From the NCBI GenBank assembly GCA_026400835.1, contig JAPLOA010000098.1, positions 62,001 through 126,000 of the forward strand: DNA of 64,000 bases, written 5' to 3'. The DNA is from Planctomycetales bacterium (lineage in GTDB: Bacteria > Planctomycetota > Planctomycetia > Planctomycetales > Planctomycetaceae). The notes under the pieces are model-generated. The model had not been told where the DNA came from. It did no database searches and was given only the letters and a program-made list of their open reading frames with translations. Positions 52,602 through 62,194 of this stretch are shown here, piece by piece. The translations under genes were made by a program, and so were the position numbers. Position 1 is the first letter of the stretch. Every line of letters starts with the position of its first letter.

Positions 52602-53245
52602 TGAACGTTAAACTCTTCAAACAGAACGTCATAAATCTGGTCGTAACCATCGGGGCACAACACACTGTTGAAGTGATCGCGAATCTCTCGACGAAGCCGA
52701 TTCTGCCCGGCCGCTCCTCGGATATCTTCAATGCTCAGGTCCGAAACCTTGCTGAGCAGCCAGTTTCGCAGTACAAATTTCTTCGCGTCGACCTTCTTTT
52801 TGAATTCGTCTTCAACGGACTTGGGTATCTGCAGCGTGATCGAGAAGCTTAGAAACCGTGTGAGGCGACCTTCGTTCAGATTGACAGCGATCCGTTGATC
52901 TTTGTCAGGCTCACCAAACGGCTGGAAAATTGTTTCTTCATCTTTTGGCAACGTGAAGGCTTTCACCTTCTTTGACTTTGTGGAGCCACCGTGGCCAGTA
53001 GCACTGGGCGGGGTGCTGCCGTGCGATTCTTCGGCAACTGGTTCTCCGTGTTCGCCTTCGGTTGTTTCTTCAGCATGTTCCGCGTCGGCCGGAGCGTGAC
53101 TTTGTCCCGCCAGCATAAACGGCATCGCGCTTCCCAGCCCCGCGCTGATCACTCCGACCGCGATCCAGGGAACAATGCTGCCACCACCAGAAGGTTTTTC
53201 GTGACCTTCTGCGGCGGGCGCTTCCTGTTTAGCATGGTCTGACAT
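52598..53245 (-). CDS. fliL: Flagellar basal body protein FliL
   Basis: 215 aa from ATG 53245; the frame is open to 53314. One transmembrane helix (WIAVGVISAGLGSAMPFML) follows a short cytoplasmic start. A periplasmic His/Glu-rich linker precedes the FliL domain (IAVNLNEGRLTRFLSFSITLQ, split, then LNVQ-like end EEFNVQ). FliL supports the stator units around the motor. It heads the flagellar run visible here; no convincing FliA or sigma-54 promoter is seen upstream. Confidence 0.88.
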   Translation of the reverse strand: MSDHAKQEAPAAEGHEKPSGGGSIVPWIAVGVISAGLGSAMPFMLAGQSHAPADAEHAEETTEGEHGEPVAEESHGSTPPSATGHGGSTKSKKVKAFTLPKDEETIFQPFGEPDKDQRIAVNLNEGRLTRFLSFSITLQIPKSVEDEFKKKVDAKKFVLRNWLLSKVSDLSIEDIRGAAGQNRLRREIRDHFNSVLCPDGYDQIYDVLFEEFNVQ

Positions 53246-53547
53246 GACAACAACTCTTGTTCTGACTGATAAAGGTTCGTCGATTCGGTCCACCCGAAAT
53301 CGTCTCTCCCACAAACAAAGCAGCGCATGGCCGTCTGTGCGGCTGGCATCTGCCCGTGTCTTCTCAATCGACCGTTGTTGTCGAGGTACATAGTGGATTT
53401 ACCGATCAGGTAAACTCTGACGCCTGCGTTGTGTTGACCGGCGAAGGTTTTGCCATACTGGAACAGTGGTGAAACCCCTTAGCGCAGGGGAACTTCCTGT
53501 GAATGAGGGAAAACACTCAGCGATGAGTTCTCAATCACTGATGTTCA

Positions 53548-53615
53548 AATCTTTCGGTCCTGCAATCTTCCGGTCGAGGGCTATGCGTGTGGCGAAGAGC
53601 TCGGACCGAAAGATT
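53548..53615. repeat. 13-bp perfect inverted repeat
   Basis: AATCTTTCGGTCC (53548-53560) and GGACCGAAAGATT (53603-53615), 42-nt spacer. It lies in the 678-bp gap between fliL and the PSD1 gene. The spacing and the TCTTCCGGTC/GATTCCGGG echoes inside suggest a REP-like unit. No other copy in the window. Confidence 0.55.
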
Positions 53616-53672
53616 CCGGGACAGAAAGATGGCTTTCGATTAGGGCCAGATTGTCGTCGTGTATGGTTGTGA

Positions 53673-53817
53673 AAGTAGGTCCTTTCTGCCGGAAAGGACT
53701 TTCGCCGCAAGGCGAACCCTGTGTGCAATTCGGTGAGGATTGCAGGCGGCATCGAATTTCACATGCACCGAGGTCGCGGCAAGCCGCGAAGTCCCGCCCG
53801 GCAGGCGTGACCTACTT
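53673..53817. other. Multibranched structured element (~145 nt), function unknown
   Basis: The closing stem AAGTAGGTC/GACCTACTT (53673-53681 with 53809-53817) continues inward as CTGCCGG/CCGGCAG (53686-53692 with 53798-53804). Inside are three hairpins: TTCGCC-GCAA-GGCGAA (53701-53716, a GNRA loop), GTGCAATTCG with CGAATTTCAC (53722-53731 with 53753-53762, one mismatch), and TCGCGG-CAAG-CCGCGA (53774-53789). Either a structured RNA or a mobile palindromic unit. It lies 106 bp before the PSD1 start. Confidence 0.55.
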
Positions 53818-53923
53818 GAGGTGCTTCTTGTTGGGAACCGGGCGAGATTCCTGGTAGACTACCGGCCCGCGAGTTTTCCAGTGATCTTGCCCAGCCTCAC
53901 CATTTCGTGACGTGAGCCCTCCG

Positions 53924-56900
53924 ATGAATTCAAACTTCTTCCGGCAATATCCCGGCAGGATCCGACGTTTCGGCTTTGTTTCCCGACTGCTTCTCTTATT
54001 AGTGCTCCTGCAACGGGACGCTGGTGGTCAACAGGCATCTGGCACACCGGCGAAGGTCGATTTCAATCGAGACATTCGGCCCATTCTTTCCAATCACTGC
54101 TTTCAGTGTCATGGTGCGGATGAGGAATCTCGTGCGGCGGATCTGCGATTGGATGTTCGTGAGTCTGCCGTTGAACATGGTGCGATCGACGCCAACACTC
54201 CAGATAAGAGTTCTCTGGTGGCTCGAATTCTGGCGACGGATCCGGAGGAGCGGATGCCTCCAGCCGAGACCAACAAACCTCTGACCGAACAACAGATTGG
54301 TTTGCTCAAACAATGGGTTGCGGAAGGTGCAGCGTATCAGGATCACTGGGCGTTTCGTCGTGTGGAACGACCGGCTGTCCCGATGATTGAGAATGACACC
54401 TGGAGTCGGAATGAGATCGATCGATTTATTCTGCAACGACTTCAACAGAGCGGCCTGCAACCTTCTCCGGCTGCGGATTCGGCGACTTTGATTCGTCGAG
54501 CCACTCAGGATGTGCTCGGATTATTGCCGACCGTGGAAGAGGCAAAAGCGTTCTCAGAGGATTCTGCTCCTGACGCGTGGAATCGACTAATCGATCGACT
54601 GCTGGCAAGTCCTCATTATGGCGAACGCTGGGGCCGTCACTGGCTCGACCAGGCGCGGTATGCGGACTCCAATGGGTACACGATCGACGGACCTCGCGTG
54701 ATGTGGCCGTATCGTGACTGGGTCATTAATGCACTCAATCGAGATGTCCCGTTCGATCAGTTTACGATCGAGCAACTGGCGGGCGATTTGCTTCCGAATG
54801 CGACGAAGTCACAACTGGTGGCGTCCGCATTTCATCGCAATACGATGATTAACGAAGAAGGCGGCGTGAAGCCCGACCAGTATCGACACGAAGCCTTAAT
54901 CGACCGCGTCAGTACCACTGGAGCCGTCTGGATGGGGCTGACGATCGGCTGTGCGCAATGTCATTCGCACAAGTTCGATCCGATCACACATGATGAGTAT
55001 TATCGGCTCTATGCGTTCTTCAACGGAGCTGCGGATGCCAACAGTGCGGGTGAGCTGGTTGAGGTACGAGCCGATGAAATGTTCGGCTGGTCCGATGCTC
55101 AGTTTCAGCAACTGGAAGAATTACAGACGCTGCAAAAGGAAAAATCTCAACTGGAGAAAAATGCGCCGGATCAACCGAACTTGTCAAGTCTGGATTGGCA
55201 ATGGCAGTCGGCGAAAGTGACTGCTGTGCGAGCCTCCGGCAGTATTATCCTGAAGATTAACCCGGACAGTTCGCTGCTGGTGAAATCCGAGCCGAATGCC
55301 AACGATGCCTACACCATTACCATTCAGAAGCCGGAAGCTGCAGATGCCTCCACGAAGATTACAGCCATTCGTTTGCGAACAATGACGGACCCCAGTCTTC
55401 CGGGCGGAGGCCCTGGAACGGCCAGCAATGGTAACTTTGTGTTGACGGATTTTTACGTGAAGTCCGGCGTGAACGAACATCGCTTCGCGCGAGCGTGGGC
55501 TGATCATAGTCAGCCAAAGTATCCGGTTGTTGACGCAATCGATGAACTGCCAACGACGGGCTGGGCGATCAATGTGGACGACGCACAAAAGGCGGCCGGA
55601 GCAAAAATGAATGCTCCTCATGAGGCCATCTTTGCTCTTTCTGACCCCGTTGCATTTACCGACGGCGTTCTGAATGTGCTGATGCGTCATGACCTGAATA
55701 AGAATTATCTGACCGGGCACTTTGCGATTGATTTTTCGACGGCCCGAGTTTCACTCGATTCGCCCGGAAGCATTTCTGCGATGCGTCTGGCGGAGATCAA
55801 GAAACGCATTGATGAGCTGGAAGCCGCATTGCCCGCCAAGGGAGCGTCCTTCAAACAGATGGTGATGAAAGATCTCGAAAAGCCGCCAGAGACTTATTTG
55901 TTGACTCGTGGTGACTTTCTGAGTCCGGACAAGGATCATGGACCACTATCGGCCGGTGTTCCTGCGGCTCTGATGAGCGAGGACTCATCGCCGACATTTT
56001 CGAATCGTCAGGATCTCGCGCAATGGCTCGTGCATCGAGATAATCCGTTAACCGCTCGCGTCACCGTGAATCGTGTCTGGGCACGGTACTTTGGGCGAGG
56101 TCTCGTTGAGACAGAAAATGATTTTGGTTACCAGGGAACTCTGCCAACGCATCCGGAACTTCTGGACTGGCTGGCAGTCGAGTTTATGGAGAATGGCTGG
56201 TCATTGAAGCATCTGCATCGCACCATTTTGAACTCAGCGACCTATCGCCAGAGTTCTCAATTGTCGCCAGAGAATCACTTGGCAATGACAGTGGATCCCG
56301 ACAATTATCTGCTGTCACGTCAGACTCGTTTTCGAGTTGAAGCAGAGATTGTGCGAGACCTGGCCGTGGTGGCGAGTGGATTATTCTCGGAGAAGATAGG
56401 CGGCCCGAGCGTCTACCTGCCTCAGCCAGACGGCATTTACGATTTCACGCAGAACAAAAAGGACTGGCCGACCTCAACAGGGCCTGATCGATATCGTCGC
56501 ACGATGTATACGATGTTTTATCGAAGTGCTCCGTATCCGTTACTGCAGACGTTTGATGCGCCGGATTTTAGTACCGTGTGTACTCGCCGATCGCGTTCGA
56601 ATACCCCGTTGCAGTCGTTGACCGTTGCCAATGACAAGGTGTTTACGGAGCTGGCCGAGGGGCTTGCGAGGCGGACTCTGGCTGCTACCGAATTAACAAC
56701 TGACAAAGACCGCTGTCGGCAGATGTTTCTGACCTGCCTGACTCGAGAACCGTCGCCGCGTGAAGTCGCTGTTTTGGAGGACTTTTTGAGTCGTGAGCTG
56801 TCTCGATTTGTCTCCGCTCCCGTGGAAGCCGCCAGGTTTGTCACACGGACTGAGACCGATTCGCCAGTCGAAAATTTGGCCGCCTGGACCAGCGTGGCAC

Positions 56901-56941
56901 GGGCGTTGTTTAATACGGATGAGTTCCTGATGCGGAATTGA
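53924..56941 (+). CDS. PSD1-type cytochrome c protein (DUF1549/DUF1553)
   Basis: 1005 aa from ATG 53924; GTG 53912 is possible. A hydrophobic signal (VSRLLLLLVLLQ) is followed by a PSCyt1 heme site at C59 (CFQCH) with DIRPILSNHC just before it. Then DUF1549 (about 150-370: YGERWGRHWLDQARYADSN, then GCAQCHSHKFDP, a second CxxCH), an inserted beta-rich domain (about 430-620), and DUF1553 near the C-terminus (LTARVTVNRVWARYFGRG, then CTRRSRSNTPLQSL). This is a hallmark exported planctomycete protein, thought to act in polysaccharide or sulfated-glycan breakdown with a DUF1501 partner. No DUF1501 gene follows it here. Confidence 0.92.
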   Translation: MNSNFFRQYPGRIRRFGFVSRLLLLLVLLQRDAGGQQASGTPAKVDFNRDIRPILSNHCFQCHGADEESRAADLRLDVRESAVEHGAIDANTPDKSSLVARILATDPEERMPPAETNKPLTEQQIGLLKQWVAEGAAYQDHWAFRRVERPAVPMIENDTWSRNEIDRFILQRLQQSGLQPSPAADSATLIRRATQDVLGLLPTVEEAKAFSEDSAPDAWNRLIDRLLASPHYGERWGRHWLDQARYADSNGYTIDGPRVMWPYRDWVINALNRDVPFDQFTIEQLAGDLLPNATKSQLVASAFHRNTMINEEGGVKPDQYRHEALIDRVSTTGAVWMGLTIGCAQCHSHKFDPITHDEYYRLYAFFNGAADANSAGELVEVRADEMFGWSDAQFQQLEELQTLQKEKSQLEKNAPDQPNLSSLDWQWQSAKVTAVRASGSIILKINPDSSLLVKSEPNANDAYTITIQKPEAADASTKITAIRLRTMTDPSLPGGGPGTASNGNFVLTDFYVKSGVNEHRFARAWADHSQPKYPVVDAIDELPTTGWAINVDDAQKAAGAKMNAPHEAIFALSDPVAFTDGVLNVLMRHDLNKNYLTGHFAIDFSTARVSLDSPGSISAMRLAEIKKRIDELEAALPAKGASFKQMVMKDLEKPPETYLLTRGDFLSPDKDHGPLSAGVPAALMSEDSSPTFSNRQDLAQWLVHRDNPLTARVTVNRVWARYFGRGLVETENDFGYQGTLPTHPELLDWLAVEFMENGWSLKHLHRTILNSATYRQSSQLSPENHLAMTVDPDNYLLSRQTRFRVEAEIVRDLAVVASGLFSEKIGGPSVYLPQPDGIYDFTQNKKDWPTSTGPDRYRRTMYTMFYRSAPYPLLQTFDAPDFSTVCTRRSRSNTPLQSLTVANDKVFTELAEGLARRTLAATELTTDKDRCRQMFLTCLTREPSPREVAVLEDFLSRELSRFVSAPVEAARFVTRTETDSPVENLAAWTSVARALFNTDEFLMRN

Positions 56942-57002
56942 GCGGTGTTTTCGGACGATCAGCCGGAACGCGTGATACTTTGAGTGGTGTGTGTTGTGAG
57001 TC

Positions 57003-57137
57003 GCCGGATTCGTGAGAATTCGGAAGGCTTCCGATAGTCCCACCGAATTCTCACGAATCCGGCTACAAAGAAACATTGACTCTTAGCGGAACATCGCAAG
57101 CTGTTCGGCGAAGCCGAAATGCCGACTGAAGTCGGCA
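57003..57137. repeat. Hairpin cluster: 21-bp perfect inverted repeat plus two small hairpins
   Basis: 57003-57023 pairs perfectly with 57043-57063 (core GGATTCGTGAGAATTC, 19-nt spacer). Then TTCGGC-GAA-GCCGAA (57104-57118) and TGCCGACT-GA-AGTCGGCA (57120-57137). It fills the gap after the PSD1 gene, whose stop is 62 bp upstream. REP-like, or a terminator for PSD1. Confidence 0.65.
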
Positions 57138-57255
57138 CTACGAAATGCACTCAGGGACTGCCTGAAGTGTGCCAATGACGGGATTCCGGTTGTACTGATT
57201 CGCAATGAAGGGTAAAACCTGCGAAATTCAGTGGTCCTAACCACCACTGTTTTCA

Positions 57256-57630
57256 GTGACCAGGAAGTCACCGCGTGGAGTTCAGAGCGTGTCCGTGTTG
57301 CCGAACCATGGATTTCAGTCGGGCGATCTTGTCGTCTATACCGTAACAAAACAAAGTCCTCACCCAGGACCGCGCGCTCGGTCTGTCCATCCTGCGGAGT
57401 TAGGCGAAGACTATTCTTACGTTGTCGACAAATTCTGGATGGTGGTCGGACCTGCTGCTGGCAACAAGCTCACGATCGTGACTCGCAAAGGTAAGACTCG
57501 CGTTGTCGACGCGACGGATCCGCTGTTGCGAAAAGCCAACTGGTGGCAGAAATTTCGCTACCGGGATCGCTTCCCCAGCCCCGAAATTCTGCAGACCGTG
57601 AATGCTGATGGCGAGACGTCGCAGGCATAG
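57256..57630 (+). CDS. Small conserved planctomycete protein (SH3-like)
   Basis: 124 aa from GTG 57256; a GTG or TTG inside QSVSVLPNHGFQ may be the true start. The core GFQSGDLVVYTVTKQS, then YSYVVDKFWMVVGP and NKLTIVTRKGKTRVV has alternating strands like a small barrel, followed by a WWQKFRYRDRFPSP helix. From memory, similar short proteins occur across Planctomycetes; function unknown. Confidence 0.65.
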   Translation: MTRKSPRGVQSVSVLPNHGFQSGDLVVYTVTKQSPHPGPRARSVHPAELGEDYSYVVDKFWMVVGPAAGNKLTIVTRKGKTRVVDATDPLLRKANWWQKFRYRDRFPSPEILQTVNADGETSQA

Positions 57631-57902
57631 CAGCAGTGCTGATTGCGTCCGTCAGGTCAAATGAGAAGGCCTTTCAGGAGCAAGTGGAGGCCTTGAACTT
57701 ATCACGCTCTGCGGATGGCTCAGGCCAAATATCGTGGACGGCAACTCCCACCGACACCAAACGCCTTGCCGTGACAGTGATCGCAGCTTGAACATCGAGA
57801 TCGAATCGCGCCCACTGGCTTTGAGCAATGCGCATCCGCTAGAATTTGCAGCATTGGTTTGATTCCTTCATCACGGCGGCCCTCATTGGGGATTCGATTC
57901 GC

Positions 57903-59294
57903 GTGTCCGAAATACAGTTTGATATCTCCCGGGCATTGAAGCTTACGCCGAAACGTTGGGCTCGTCGCAGAATTTGGATCTGGTGGATTGCTGTAATCTG
58001 CACCGGAATCTTTGTTTTCTGGGCTGGGGGCGGCGTGGGGCGAACATTAGACGCGGCGATCGCGAATTCGATTTCACGGCGGGATTATGAACAGGCGGAG
58101 GGGTGGCTGAGGTTCTGCGAGAATCTTGGATGTTCGACGCCGGAAACGCTGCTTCTGAAGGCGCGCCTCTTCAGAAAGCAACTGAAGATCAGTGAAGTTC
58201 CGGAACTCCTGGTAGCGGCCGATGCTGCTGGCGTTAATCGGGCGAGAATACGAATAGAATATCTACTACTGGAAGCACAAACCGGGAGAATCCGGCATGT
58301 CGCTGAGCAATTAAACGCTCTGCTGCAGCAAGGTGGTGAAGATGGCGCAGAGATCTGTGAGGCGTATGTAAACGGCGCAATGATGATCGGAGCTACCGAG
58401 GTGGCGATGACGATACTGCCGGTCTGGAAACAAGAGTATCCTCAGGACCCTCAGCCCTATTATGCAATGGCGAGAATTCTGGAATATCAGCAGAACATTC
58501 CGGATGCAATCCGTGAACTTGAAACCGCAAATTCAAAAGATAGTCGACACTGGCCGTCCCGATATGCCCTGGCCAGAATACTTTATGGCGAAAACAGAAT
58601 CGAAGAAGCTCAGCAGCAGTTGGAGATCGCAACACAGATGCAGTCCAACGCAGCACCTCTGTTATTAAAAGCAAAGTGCCTTCGGGCCCTGGGACAACTG
58701 CAGGAGGCTCACTCTGCACTTGCACCATTTGCCACACTGGATCGGAATACTGTACTGGAGAGTTTCTCGATCGTTGGCGAACCGGAACGTGGTTATCCCA
58801 TCGAGTATGAGCTGGGAACACTGGAAGCTGCGCTGGGAAATCACGCTGAGGCACGACGCCTGCTGGAAAAAGTGCTGCAGAACGATCCAAACCACCTGGA
58901 TGCTCGTTATGCAAGAGCGTTATCGTTGCGTGATCTCGGAGAATCAAAATTGGCGGAAACGGAATTGGCGGAAGTGCACCGGATTCGGACTGTGCTGACA
59001 GAAATCGACCGGTTGGTCGATGACATCAATAAGAGTCCGGCAGAACCTCATCTGGAAGCACGATGTCGAATTGGCGAGTTGTTCCTGAAATATGAAAACG
59101 CTCGCCGTGGAGTCTTCTGGCTGCAGGAAGCACTGAATAAAGATCCGAGTTACCGTCCGGCCCACAAACTTCTGGCCGATTACTATGACAGTCTCAAAGT
59201 TCGCGAGCCGGAATACGCAGCTCTCGCTGATCGACACCGCAAGGCCGCGGATGGGCCTGCCGAGCTGCCGCCTGAAGCAGGAGTTAAGCCGTGA
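57903..59294 (+). CDS. TPR-repeat protein with membrane anchor
   Basis: 463 aa from GTG 57903 (GGGGA about 10 nt upstream); TTG 57846 is an alternative. One transmembrane helix (IWWIAVICTGIFVFWAG, about 25-42). Then about ten TPR-like helix pairs: ILEYQQNIPDAIRELETAN, LEAALGNHAEARRLLEKVL, HLDARYARALSLRDLGES. A scaffold-like role is inferred. Its stop overlaps the next GTG start (GTGA), so it is translationally coupled with the CRTAC1 gene. Confidence 0.82.
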   Translation: MSEIQFDISRALKLTPKRWARRRIWIWWIAVICTGIFVFWAGGGVGRTLDAAIANSISRRDYEQAEGWLRFCENLGCSTPETLLLKARLFRKQLKISEVPELLVAADAAGVNRARIRIEYLLLEAQTGRIRHVAEQLNALLQQGGEDGAEICEAYVNGAMMIGATEVAMTILPVWKQEYPQDPQPYYAMARILEYQQNIPDAIRELETANSKDSRHWPSRYALARILYGENRIEEAQQQLEIATQMQSNAAPLLLKAKCLRALGQLQEAHSALAPFATLDRNTVLESFSIVGEPERGYPIEYELGTLEAALGNHAEARRLLEKVLQNDPNHLDARYARALSLRDLGESKLAETELAEVHRIRTVLTEIDRLVDDINKSPAEPHLEARCRIGELFLKYENARRGVFWLQEALNKDPSYRPAHKLLADYYDSLKVREPEYAALADRHRKAADGPAELPPEAGVKP

Positions 59295-60997
59295 GGACGT
59301 TTGCACATGCACTAGTCCCTGTACTCGTTGTCTTGGCGGGCTGTCAGGAACATTCGCCGACAAAGCGCGATGTGACACGGCCAGCGGTAAAGGAGTCGGC
59401 GAACTTTGTGGACATCACGGAGCAGACGGAGCTCCATTTTGACTACCAGAACGGTCGCGAAGCCGGGTTGTATGCCATTCTGGAGTCACTCGGCGGTGGT
59501 TGCGCGGTTCTGGATTACGATCGAGACAATCAACTTGACGTCTTCGCGCCAGGGGGAGGCGGATTTGTCGATCAAATGCTGATTGTTGGCCGAGATTCAT
59601 TCCTATGTCGCGGCCGACCAGGACTCAGGTTTGAGCCCGTTGCTGAGGTTGCGAGGTGTGCGACGTCGAAACACTATTCACATGGTTGTGCAGTGGCCGA
59701 TTCGGACAATGACGGCTTCGCCGACATTCTGATGACAGGGTACGGTGGCTTGCAGTTTTATCACAATCTGGGTGACGGCACCTTTGAAGAAGTCGCAGCC
59801 GAGTCTCAATTGGTTGATTCACAGTGGAGTTCAAGTGCCGGCTGGGGAGATCTGAATGGCGATGGCTTGCCGGACCTCTATGTGTGCCATTACGCAAACT
59901 GGTCATTTGATAACAATCCCGTTTGTGCAGGTTCTGGTCCCGACAGGCGAGATGTTTGTCCGCCTCGGGAATTCGAGGCCTTGAATGATACACTCTACGA
60001 GAACAACGGAGACGGAACGTTTTCCAATAGCAGCCAAGCAGCCGGACTTGTGCCAGGCGGCAAGGGACTTGGTGTTGTGCTCGCGGATTTTGACCACGAT
60101 TTTGACACGGACATTTATGTGGCCAATGACACGACCCCAAATTTCCTCTATCAAAACGATGGGACAGGAAAGCTGACAGAGATTGGTGTCGCCAGCGGGA
60201 CAGCTTTAGATGAACGAGGAGCCCCGACCGGAAGCATGGGAACTGCCGTGGGGGACTTTGACTCGGACGGCCTGACCGACCTGTGGGTCACCAATTTCGA
60301 AATGGAAACTTTTGGACTCTACCGAAACCGAGGCCAATGTCAGTTTCAGCACATCAGTCGTGACTCCGGCGTGAATGCCATTGGATCAAAATTTGTTGGG
60401 TTCGGTACTGCCACCGAAGACTTTGATGTTGATGGGGATCTTGATATCGCGGTTTCCAACGGGCACGTCATTTGTTATCCGAACGATGGAAATGCCGAGC
60501 AGTTACCGGTATACCTTGAAAACCAGGGAAAGGGAATTTTCCGGAAAATCGACCCGGGAAAGGACGGACAGTATTTTTACCGGAAGCATGTCGGCAGAGG
60601 GCTGGCAACGGGTGACTTTGACAAGGATGGAAAAATTGATCTGGTCTTTACGCACCTGAATAGTGCGGGCTGCATTCTCCACAACGAAACCGTGACCACA
60701 GGGCGGTCAATGCGAGTTGAACTGATTGGGACTCGTTCCAATCGAGACGGTCTGGGAGCTCGTATCCTTCTGGAGACATCGGCTGGCAGTCAAATCCGTC
60801 ATCTCGCCGGGGGTGGCAGTTACCTCAGTCAAAGCGAATCCGCAGTGACATTCGGGGTTGCTGCCGGAATCGAATGTAAAAAGGTCACTGTGATCTGGCC
60901 CAAATCGGGGCTTGAGCAGTCGATCCCAATCGCGGAAAGTGATTGTATCATCACTTTTAAGGAGTCCGATGGGGTTCGAAATTCTGTACATGAGTAA
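59291..60997 (+). CDS. CRTAC1-type FG-GAP/ASPIC-UnbV lipoprotein
   Basis: 568 aa from GTG 59291. Lipobox VLAGC at about residue 18. FG-GAP-like calcium-binding propeller repeats with D-x-D-x-D-G loops: DYDRDNQLDVF, DSDNDGFADIL, DLNGDGLPDLY, DFDSDGLTDLW, DFDKDGKIDLV. A C-terminal ASPIC/UnbV domain (VELIGTRSNRDGLGARI, then AGGGSYLSQSE). These exported proteins are common with TPR partners in Planctomycetes and Acidobacteria; the function is unknown, perhaps adhesion or matrix interaction. Confidence 0.9.
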   Translation: MRTFAHALVPVLVVLAGCQEHSPTKRDVTRPAVKESANFVDITEQTELHFDYQNGREAGLYAILESLGGGCAVLDYDRDNQLDVFAPGGGGFVDQMLIVGRDSFLCRGRPGLRFEPVAEVARCATSKHYSHGCAVADSDNDGFADILMTGYGGLQFYHNLGDGTFEEVAAESQLVDSQWSSSAGWGDLNGDGLPDLYVCHYANWSFDNNPVCAGSGPDRRDVCPPREFEALNDTLYENNGDGTFSNSSQAAGLVPGGKGLGVVLADFDHDFDTDIYVANDTTPNFLYQNDGTGKLTEIGVASGTALDERGAPTGSMGTAVGDFDSDGLTDLWVTNFEMETFGLYRNRGQCQFQHISRDSGVNAIGSKFVGFGTATEDFDVDGDLDIAVSNGHVICYPNDGNAEQLPVYLENQGKGIFRKIDPGKDGQYFYRKHVGRGLATGDFDKDGKIDLVFTHLNSAGCILHNETVTTGRSMRVELIGTRSNRDGLGARILLETSAGSQIRHLAGGGSYLSQSESAVTFGVAAGIECKKVTVIWPKSGLEQSIPIAESDCIITFKESDGVRNSVHE

Positions 60998-61168
60998 TCA
61001 TATTTTCGCTGATTTGCTGATATTTTTTGCGACAGTGCCTAGAATCCTGCGATCGGAAATTGATTTGAACCGAATTCTGGCATAAAGTCTCAGGTTCTGG
61101 ACGATTCGCAGGGAGACCGCTTTCTGCGAGCTGTTTTTCTTTTTCCCTTCTTCTTGGAGGTACAGTCA

Positions 61169-62194
61169 ATGCTCATTCGTGGACGTTCCCGAAGTCGCGG
61201 GTTCACACTCATCGAACTGCTCGTGGTCATTGCAATTATTGCGATTCTGATTGCGCTTTTGCTTCCAGCGGTTCAGCAGGCTCGTGAAGCTGCTCGCCGC
61301 ACGCAGTGTAAAAACAATTTAAAGCAACTGGGGTTGGCGCTTCATAACTACCATGACACGTTCAACACGTTTCCTCCGGCACACATTCGAACTCAATCTG
61401 CTGTGCCTGCGAACGGCACCTTGACAGGATGGCGAGGTTTTAGCGTGCATTCGATGCTGTTGCCTTACATCGAGCAGGCCCCGTTGTACTCGTCAATTGA
61501 CTTCAACACGTATTTTGATGCGACGGCTGGCAACAACACCGCACGTCGTACTCAAATCACGGCATTCCTTTGCCCCTCAGACACTCCGTTCCCAGGATCG
61601 GTTGAGCGTGGAAACAATAGCTATCCAGGCTGTATGGGTGCAGACGGTGGTCAGTACGGACTGCCAACAAGCACCATTGGGCTACGTCAGGGGCTGTTTC
61701 CATTCGACGTGAACGTGAAAATGCGAGATATCACAGATGGTACGGCCAATACGATTGCTTTCGGGGAACATTTGATTGGTGACAACGACAACTCAACGTA
61801 CCGACCCGGCGATGTGGTACGGGGGATCGTATGGTCAGGAACCAACTTGACAAAGCCAACTGCGGCTGAACTGGAGACTTATGGCACAGCGTGTAATGCT
61901 GGCAGAGCAAGCCACCACAGTCACGGTGGACGCGAATGGGCGATTGGGATGCCAGCCCAGACTTTGTTTAACACTTTTGTCCCTCCGAACTGGAAGTATC
62001 CAACCTGTCAGCCTTGCGTAGGTTGTGGCTGGATGGATTCTGCGGGAGCTTTCCCAGCCAGAAGTCGCCATACTGGCGGAGTTCAGGTGACATTGGCTGA
62101 TGGTTCTTCTCGGTTTGTTTCTGAGAACATCGATCTGACGACCTGGCAAAATCTGGGAACCACCCGCGGTGGCGAAGTGCTTGGAGAATTCTAA
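61169..62194 (+). CDS. DUF1559 pseudopilin-like protein
   Basis: 341 aa. ATG 61169 follows GGAGG by 8 nt. The prepilin-like start RGFTLIELLVVIAIIAILIA is followed by LLPAVQQAREAARRTQC and LKQLGLALHNYHD. The C-terminal block ends VTLADGSSRFVSENID and GEVLGEF. Closely parallels the protein at 35562. Its stop (TAA) shares one base with the next ATG. Confidence 0.93.
   Translation: MLIRGRSRSRGFTLIELLVVIAIIAILIALLLPAVQQAREAARRTQCKNNLKQLGLALHNYHDTFNTFPPAHIRTQSAVPANGTLTGWRGFSVHSMLLPYIEQAPLYSSIDFNTYFDATAGNNTARRTQITAFLCPSDTPFPGSVERGNNSYPGCMGADGGQYGLPTSTIGLRQGLFPFDVNVKMRDITDGTANTIAFGEHLIGDNDNSTYRPGDVVRGIVWSGTNLTKPTAAELETYGTACNAGRASHHSHGGREWAIGMPAQTLFNTFVPPNWKYPTCQPCVGCGWMDSAGAFPARSRHTGGVQVTLADGSSRFVSENIDLTTWQNLGTTRGGEVLGEF

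Noticed and set aside
57231-57494. 87-aa plus-strand frame overlapping the small conserved protein
   Set aside because: Arg/Ser-rich shadow; the 57256-57630 frame has a structured core.
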